From Priapulus caudatus (taxonomy: Eukaryota > Priapulida > Priapulimorpha > Priapulimorphida > Priapulidae): 23,972 bases of DNA. A program made the translations under genes and the position numbers. The stretch covers positions 16,933 through 40,904 of the forward strand of contig NW_014577935.1 of assembly GCF_000485595.1 (NCBI RefSeq). Reading direction: 5' to 3'. Each line of letters starts with the position of its first letter. Position 1 is the first letter of the stretch. Positions 17,533-23,972 of this stretch are shown here, piece by piece. The notes beneath the pieces were generated by a model. The model made no database searches, was not told the DNA's origin, and saw only the letters and a program-made list of their open reading frames with translations.

Positions 17533-19310
17533 GTCCCGGCGTCGACGCGCAACGCCCGGATCGTAGGACGGGACCGTCCCTTTACCACGCGGCGCTCTTG
17601 CCGATTGCCAGCTTGACATCATGTCCTGCTACTGGAGGCTGGTGCAAGATCCAAACAGCCGCCGGAGACGCTGCAGACCCTTGGAAAGACGCCGCTGATT
17701 GAGGGCGGGATGGGAGGGCGAGGAGGAGTATGGTGCGATGCCGCTCTAACACGCGCCGACGCCAAGCCCGTGGACTGGCCAAGGCAAGACTCCCTGTACC
17801 AAGCAGGCTTGGCGATGCCAGCGGACATCGTGGCCTTACTCGCGAGCGAGTGCTGATCCAAAACGTCGCCCGAACGCAGACCGGGAAACGAGCCGTTGAT
17901 GTGCGGTGACGGAGGGCGAGAGGCGGCGGTGCGGATACTGGCTCTCACACTGGCGCCGACCGCCATGCCAGGCGGAACTCGTACGGGATGACCTCCTTGC
18001 ACATCGCGGCTGCTTACATGCAACGTGGACATACTGTGGCGCCTGCTTAGGAGGCTGACGCGAGCCGGTAAGAAAGGGTGGCGTATCACCCTGAGATGCT
18101 AGCACGCGTGTTTTAATCAACTCTCGAACCGAGTTAAACTACGGGCCATATCGTTCGAATGGATTGACGAAACGAATTTTAGCAATGTCCTATATGTATT
18201 TCCTTACTAGATGGAAAAGGTAATCAGTAATAGTCAATTGGTCTAACAGCTAATTATGATGAGTATGTTAAATAGTTTCACCGCATTACCAGCACCCCTG
18301 CAATTACTCGGACCGATCGAAAAATGTGGGCGTGACGTTTTGAGAGGACGACAATTTTAAGCGATGTTCCAATGTATATTTTCGTCAGATATAAAGGCTA
18401 CTAGTAATAGTAATCGTTAATAGTTTAATAATTTAATAAAGTAATCAGTTCAGCTAATCGCAACAGTAATGTAAAGGTAGTAGCTCGAGAGAGACTGTGT
18501 TCTTTAAAGGAACGAGCCTGAAAATCGGTTGTTAAGCCCGCGATCTTCGTTTCTTTCATTCACACAGATGCATTAACTCACCTCTTGAAACACGCGAGCT
18601 GACCGAACCCTCGTCGATTGTAACAAGAGCGACGGCGCTCGTTATAATAGGTCAGCGAGGCAGAGTAGAACCGCCAGAACCGGCACTGGAAGCGAGGGAG
18701 CCAGCGCACGCTGTAACAAGGCAGAAAGCGGAGGTCAGGGTAGCACCCAGCGGCGTAACAGCTCTCCTACCAGACGTGCGAGTCCGACCGGCGTACTTCT
18801 ACACGGTTAACCATGGCAAGCACGCCCAGGGCGCCCTGGCCCAGGCTCGAGCCCCGGCCCAGCGGCCCGGGCTGCGACAGGCAAGGCGCGACACGAGCCG
18901 CCCCCGCGCACCAGCTTCTGTAGGGCGATTGCGCAGCGCATCCAAAGACGATCTTGTGTTACCCGGCGCCCGCGTAGAGAGCGGAGGGGCTCGCGCAGAT
19001 ATCGCACGCCGCTGCTGTTACCAGCAGGCGCCACAACGTCCGACGGATGTTGAAGCGCCTCGGGGAGAGACGCCATTACAAACTCTGGCACGGATTTAGC
19101 CTCGACGCGTTCTCCGCGGAACGACGTGAGTCGCGAGCGAACGAGCATACATGGCAGAATGAGCGGCGCAGTAATCATTCGTTGAAGTGCCACTAGGGGC
19201 GCGCAGCAGCGCTATGCGGCAGACGCACAGCAGCCTTGGCGCATACGAGAACAGCTGTCCATCCGAGTCTCATAGAATTTGTCAGGCACCACGCCTAGAC
19301 AACGTAAGGC
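17533..19310 (+). pseudogene. Indel-riddled 3' part of ankyrin copy 2
   Basis: Matches the rest of the copy 1 locus. Further ankyrin repeats occupy 17533-18060 (CTGCTACTGGAGGCTGG, GACATCATG and similar in several frames). Next come the exon end (CTCGAACCGAG near 18120, donor GT not intact), the intron without hAT, an acceptor CACACAG at 18561-18567, and exon 2 (CTCACCTCTTGAAACACG). The last exon ends in CATAGAATTTGTCAGG near 19270, matching the SOCS-like tail. Single-base insertions and deletions occur every 10-30 bases, so no frame survives. A GC-rich stretch at 18810-18900 has no counterpart in copy 1. Confidence 0.7.
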
Positions 19311-19950
19311 GACACTAAGGCCGCGTATCAACCGAAGAACGACCACTGTAGAATCGGAGATACCGATAGACGCCAGAAGAATTATCAATAATTGTGGTAC
19401 AGTTCTATGTTCTAATTGGTTGCGCACCCCCGCCCGTGGTTGGCCAGAGGGCGGCGTCGCCTTCTCATTGCAGATCCGTACAATCGAGTCTATACCGGGC
19501 GTTCGCGCCCTGGCACCGCTACCAGTGCCGCAGCTTACCTACGTCTGACGCGGAAACTGTCGTAGATCAGTTCGTGCAACTGGATGCTTGAGTGAATTGG
19601 CACGACCTTAACTAGACGCACGAGCTACACAATGTTACACAAGTTTGCAAATCATCTTTGCGTAAAACAAAACTCTAAAGCTTAGCGTTGGGCGCCTTTA
19701 ATATTAAAAAACAACCGAACAATATTCTTACCATGAATGTATGCAATTCGCGAAAGTACTTAATTACTTACCCCCAGAATCACATATTTGATAATGCCTG
19801 CTACCGAACTAGCACAGCACCAAAAAATATAACTAATGAATGACAGCCAGGCTGTTCAGCACGAAAACCATTAATAGGTGTATATATATTTATTATATAT
19901 CATATACCTATACTATATATAAGTATATATATACTATACGGGTCATATAG
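19311..19950. other. 3' flank of ankyrin copy 2
   Basis: Counterpart of 5895-6398, recognisable through ACCATGAATGTATGCAATTC, CAGAATCACATATTTGA and CACCAAAAAATATAA. It includes about 100 bp (around 19410-19520) absent from copy 1. It ends in a TA-rich low-complexity patch (19878-19938). There is no gene. Confidence 0.55.
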
Positions 19951-19982
19951 TTAGTGATAACCCTCATACGACTGTAATAGCA

Positions 19983-20250
19983 TGTCCAACCCATAGTCCT
20001 GAAGGGGACACTACACCTTAGAGTCCTCTATAGGACCATAAGCATGTTAAGTGTGTTTGATGCTGCAAACATAGTCATCGCAACCAGTAGGTCAACTTTC
20101 TCCGCGCAAGATGGATCTTTCTTTGAACTAACTCGGAATGCTTCGCGACGCGCATGCGCGTCGCAGATACCCACCGAGCCCACACGCACGTTGGTTCTCC
20201 CACGACGGCGCACACGTCTGGGGTCATATATCATAACATCTCCCTCTTTA
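19983..20250 (-). mobile_element. Possible LTR end on the minus strand
   Basis: Read on the minus strand, TAAAGAGGGAGA (20250-20239) looks like a polypurine tract followed by TGTTATGATATATGACCCC, a plausible LTR start with TG. If so the LTR runs towards about 19983, where TGTCCAACCC on the + strand would give the closing ..ACA. The 97-codon minus frame through it has no retroelement motif. A 20-bp perfect palindrome lies inside (20145-20164). No second LTR and no polymerase motif are visible. Confidence 0.25.
20145..20164. repeat. Perfect 20-bp palindrome GCGACGCGCATGCGCGTCGC
   Basis: GCGACGCGCATGCGCGTCGC equals its own reverse complement over all 20 bases and is pure GC except for the central AT. 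It is far more GC-rich than its surroundings and could form a cruciform or be a dimeric protein site. Confidence 0.9.
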
Positions 20251-21021
20251 ATAAAAATAAACGATATCCTCTGGCGTGAGTGCTTTATAGGTAGCACTAG
20301 ACATGTATACGTAACGTCCAAAACTCAGGACAACACAAGCCAAGCGAACTACTCACCCGGTATGATCTGTCACTGAACTGCTTGAGTGCGTGCCCTTATC
20401 AAGCCTTGTAAGCTGCGCATGAGGGGTGACCAGAGACAACCGGAAGCGGGCGTTGGCGCAGTGACATACAGCGCTTGGACGTGCTTAGTGTGGCACATTG
20501 CGCTGGGGGCAGGGTAGTGTAGCATTTTCTGAGGCGTGTTCCACGAGCCGCAGGCGGACGAAACGCTCGGCAAGCAACGTCAGACCGGCAGACACCCAGC
20601 TGAACGACACGAGACTATGGCCCGAGCAACGTCGCTCGATCCAAAAGATGGCGGCTTCCACACGGCGAGATGTTACATCGCGCAGACTCTTTAGAGCTTC
20701 TTCCAAACAATACGTGCCGTAAAAGCGACAGGTTAGCGACGCCGGCCGCGAGCCACCGGTCCGCGAAATTGATATGAGTTCATTTATTGAGAAGTATCAT
20801 CGTTGAATCCAGAAATGAATGAAGATTGAAAATGAAATGAGCGGACACAGAGTGAAATTTAACTCTCAGAAGTTGTGTAGATTCGCAATCTCACCAATTA
20901 CGGCCCGGGGCGCGCCCATCGTGAAAACAAATCGCACCGGACTGCGACGCCGGAACTGCCTCGGGAGCCTGGTTCGCGAACGCACTAGCGCGAGCGCTCC
21001 GAGCCCAGTGCGGTGCGTCAG
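20251..21021. other. Intergenic, no recognised gene
   Basis: GC-richer than most intergenic parts of the window, with several short overlapping frames on both strands and no family resemblance. It lies within the indel-rich stretch, so a disrupted gene could be hidden here; nothing recognisable emerges when frames are combined by eye. Confidence 0.4.
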
Positions 21022-22862
21022 TCAGAAGGCAAGCGCACAAGAGGCGAGCCGTTCGCGCTGTTCGAACACGCACTCTGGTGATCGTTATAAGGAGTGAATA
21101 GATTACAGCAGATCATCTGATAGCAAGGCCTTCCAGCGGGCCCCTAAAAATTCCTAAAAAATTCCAAAATTTTGAGCTCGTCCATAAAAATTTCCATAAA
21201 AGTATAAATGGCCTAAAAAAGGCTAGAAATTTTATTCAAATCATAAAGAGAAAAATTCCACAGATATGTTTGAAGTTGGTTTGGTGATGAGATGATACAA
21301 CTTCCTTGCGCTCCGTGTGAAGCTTAGTCTAACCTCTGAATGCTTTTTTTCTAGTTATTTATACAGAGTAGAGTATTGTGACTCTACCAGTGATCTCCCA
21401 GCTCTCAGTGTCCTGATTATACGAACTTCGCGCGCGCGCCGGGCGGCGGCCGCGGCTGTTCCTGGCTTGAATGATATACAGTCGTATGGAGGAACGTTGG
21501 AGGATAGGATAGCTGGTAGACTGGACACCATACCAGCATAAGAACAGTTAAATCTGTAAGTTCACAGTTTGAAGTTTATGAAAAGGTAATGACTTATTTT
21601 ATCCGTAAAATGTTTGCGATTCAATCCCTAAAAAATTCCAAAATAGCACCTAAAAAGAATCGAATTCTTCGGCGCCTAAAATTACCGCTAGAGAGATGTG
21701 TCAAATGCGACGCACTGAAAGCCTGTTGTAGGGATAAAGTTGACAATGATCACATCTGCGTTGCCATTACATTATGCGCCGTCGGAATAAAATATCACGC
21801 CACAACTGTGGTAGAAACATAAACATGCAGTACTAACAATACTAAAGAAGAAAAAATTGAATCAGCTGTGTGCTGAGCTGCAATCAGCTAAACCAAGTCG
21901 GCTCTGCGCGGAGTGTAGTAGAAGGTTTCGTCCCTTCCAGTCGTTACTAGCTGGCCGGATCTAGCTCAGCCTAGGACGAGAGTTCGAACGAACTGCCACT
22001 CATATACTTCCAACACATCGCTTAACAAACACGAACAACGTCAAGAATGTTTTAAAGTCTGTCGCAAATTTTTATGGTTGTGTTATTCGGCGTTCAACTT
22101 ATCGGCGAGTGGTTAATTTGCGGATCGGCTGAATTATGAAATTATTCGGTATGAATTATTCGCGTGTTGTTATTTTTCGCGTCGGACGCGTTTGCGGAAA
22201 ATTAAACCACCGCGATAAATAACAAAGGCTTATATAGTAGGACACACGACAAAGGGCAATCTTAAACATCCAGCTTAGATCGGACCACACACGTTCATAT
22301 CATCTAGTTAGAGAGGGAGCCACAGATTCGTAGCTATTACTAATCGTATCAATATTTACTCTTGATATGATCAATCATGATCATGATAATCAAACACTCA
22401 TTTCTGGTGATTAATTGATTAATCAATTGATTAATTGATCAACCCAAGGTAATTAATGTAATTGTGATACGTACGTATCGCAGTCGATAAACGACAATCA
22501 GACCTTTGTTCAAATGACAAAGAGTTGGAAAGGTTTAGATTGTTTGTCAGAAATTATATGAATTTTTGAATCTTTCTATGAAACATGCTGAAGACGTCAG
22601 TATTGGGTATCGCTGCTTCCGAGATGAAGCTTCGGGCTTCTGCACAGCCGAGGAAAGCAAGGCCACGATGCCTATAGATGTCGCCACTTTCCCTTTTCTC
22701 GCGTTCCGACAACTGAGGAGAATAACAACAACGATAATAAAAGATTAAAAAAAAATAAAAGATGGAAATAAAACAGCGAGATATAAAAGAATAAAAGCTC
22801 CCTGGCGCTCCAGGTTAGAAAGTGTGGCGACGTGTGACCCCCATATAAATAATATAGATAAC
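21022..22862. repeat. Repeat block Q, copy C (with insertion)
   Basis: Counterpart of copy B. It runs from CAGAAGGCAAGCGCAC through GAGTGTAGTAGAAGGTTTC (near 21912), the CTGTATA-type element (about 22060-22240) and GAAGACGTCAG (22590-22600). It ends through GGGTATCGCTGCTTCCGAGA to GTGTGACCCCCATATAAATAATAT. About 610 bp near 21115-21725 have no counterpart in copy B and are A-rich with repeated CCTAAAAAATTCC motifs, probably another insertion. Indels are frequent up to about 22340 and rare after it. Confidence 0.75.
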
Positions 22863-23972
22863 CATATCAGGTTAATGTGGGTTTCTATGGTGACCCCACT
22901 CCGTACGTGGATGTGGCTGAGATTGCCCCTGCGTGCATAAAATGGCTATGTTTATGATTTCTTCTGATTTATTGTTTATTTATGGACATTTTCGTTTATT
23001 ATTTCATAGCAAGTTTTTGTTTTTTCGTGAGAATTTATTATTCTTTTGTGTTATACTTGTTATTTTGTAGGATTATTACCATATTCTGTTTATTATTTAC
23101 TTACGTGAAATGCAGAATGATTATCAGATTGTTTACCAGCTAGCAAAGACATACCTATGACCATATAAAGACGTGTAATTTTTCACCAAAAGAGTATTCA
23201 CCACGTTTCTACACTACTTAATTCTGTGGCGTACGTACAAAGTTGCAAGCCTGCATTTAATAATATAATAAGCTAATAATTTAATTTTATAATATTTTAA
23301 TAACTGATGTACTAAACCTATTGGAATGCAACATTGGGGTGTTTATTTGTGCTTGCTACGACAATCATAGGATTTGTCAGGGGCCGATGCAAACAGTGCA
23401 TATAACAGCAACCTAATAAAAATATGAGAAAATTAGAAACACCCATTGCATAGGATTGCAATATACTATCTTGCTATGATTCTATCTATTTATAGTCTGT
23501 ATATCTTTACAGGCGCTCACATTCGTTTTGTTTTTTAATACATTCACGCAACCACTCACGCATAACGTTTGCTTACTTGCCGGTGGTCGGCGCTAGTGTA
23601 GCGCTCTCTACCCCGTGACTTGATCATCGTATAGAATGACATCATCACTCGTATCGTCCATAGCTTCGTCGAATGAAAAGTTTTCTCAACACTGATTGAC
23701 AAGTCGAGGGAATTCGCACTGACATGCTATACTGCCGCAACTGTGACGTGATTGTCAACCCAAACTCATTCCGATAACTTATAGCTGACGAATGTAGGGG
23801 GCAGCGGTAGATTCGGTTGCTATAACCACCAGAGCACGTATATTTATTTTACGTGCTCTGCTACCGATCCTATATAAATAGATGTGAAACCTTTATATAG
23901 AATAGAAAAAGGGTTTCTGTCTCTTTTATGGGTCACCCACCCCATATATGTTGGACTGTCAATATTTTAATA
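22863..23972. other. AT-rich intergenic end of window
   Basis: No open frame of note. GGTTTCTATGGTGACCCC at 22891-22908 is an inverted relative of the GTGACCCCCATA motif at 22834-22845. An imperfect inverted repeat (ATGCAACATTGGGGTGTTT at 23326 and AAACACCCATTGCAT at 23437) encloses about 125 bp and could be a tiny MITE. A TATA-like TATATAAATAG lies at 23871-23881, with nothing recognisable downstream in the remaining 90 bases. Confidence 0.45.
23831..23859. repeat. Hairpin with 10-bp perfect stem
   Basis: AGAGCACGTA (23831-23840) and its exact complement TACGTGCTCT (23850-23859) flank the nine bases TATTTATTT. It lies 12 bp before a TATA-like TATATAAATAG. It could be a palindromic regulatory element or a transposon remnant. 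Confidence 0.85.

Noticed and set aside
16149-17588. Minus-strand frames of over 200 codons opposite ankyrin copy 2
   Set aside because: Complement of the repeat, with a repeating SSRRMMSS pattern; no start context or motif.
21960-22000. tRNA-like A box (TAGCTCAGCCTAGG) and B box (GTTCGAAC)
   Set aside because: Spacing is too short for a tRNA, no acceptor stem forms, and the cleaner copies A and B lack both motifs.

Overview
This is eukaryotic, almost certainly animal, genomic DNA. Coding stretches are GC-rich and sit in AT-rich, repeat-packed surroundings. There are canonical GT-AG introns, TATA boxes with spliced 5' leaders, microsatellites and many decayed transposons (Ty3/gypsy, hAT, Mutator-like, MITEs). 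The repeat types and the intron-containing ankyrin genes suggest a marine invertebrate, possibly a sponge; that placement is a guess. No complete prokaryote-style operon, tRNA, rRNA or CRISPR array is visible.

Layout. 1-1764: microsatellites, a broken Ty3/gypsy integrase N-terminal fragment (about 934-1189) and the upstream region of the first gene. 1765-5894: ankyrin-repeat gene 1, modelled with three exons. Its first intron holds a relic of a duplicated exon tail and a 1.68-kb non-autonomous hAT transposon (3355-5038), which itself carries a nested MITE. 6399-7600: a dispersed-repeat scrap, a CATCC microsatellite and a second Ty3/gypsy fragment (integrase core to C-terminus, then polypurine tract and LTR start). 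7877-8116: a Mutator-like MITE with a 9-bp target duplication. 8400-9480: LTR-like, TATA-bearing, purine-rich sequence. 9531-14762: a mosaic of two repeat blocks, here called Q and P, in the order Q(tandem)-P-Q-P. P carries a 43-bp minisatellite and a promoter with a first exon ending ATG|GTAAG; in the second P copy the TATA box has been deleted. 15772 to about 19900: a second copy of the ankyrin locus, with a longer repeat array (15847-17532) but lacking the hAT insertion. From about 17520 to 22340 the sequence is full of single-base indels relative to every paralogue, in coding and non-coding DNA alike. About 21022-22862: a third Q copy. 22863-23972: AT-rich DNA with one strong hairpin and no gene.

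How it fits together. The only real protein-coding content is the pair of paralogous ankyrin-repeat genes, whose C-terminus looks SOCS-box-like and so may recruit a ubiquitin ligase (inference). They arose by segmental duplication of about 4.7 kb. The empty hAT site in copy 2 dates that transposon after the duplication. The rest of the window is driven by transposition and local duplication, including the copying of a promoter/first-exon cassette. I see no clear novel enzymatic or defence system. The most notable observations are the TATA-deleted promoter duplicate, the dated hAT insertion, the two complementary integrase halves flanking the ankyrin gene, and the abrupt indel-rich segment, which I suspect is unpolished long-read sequence.
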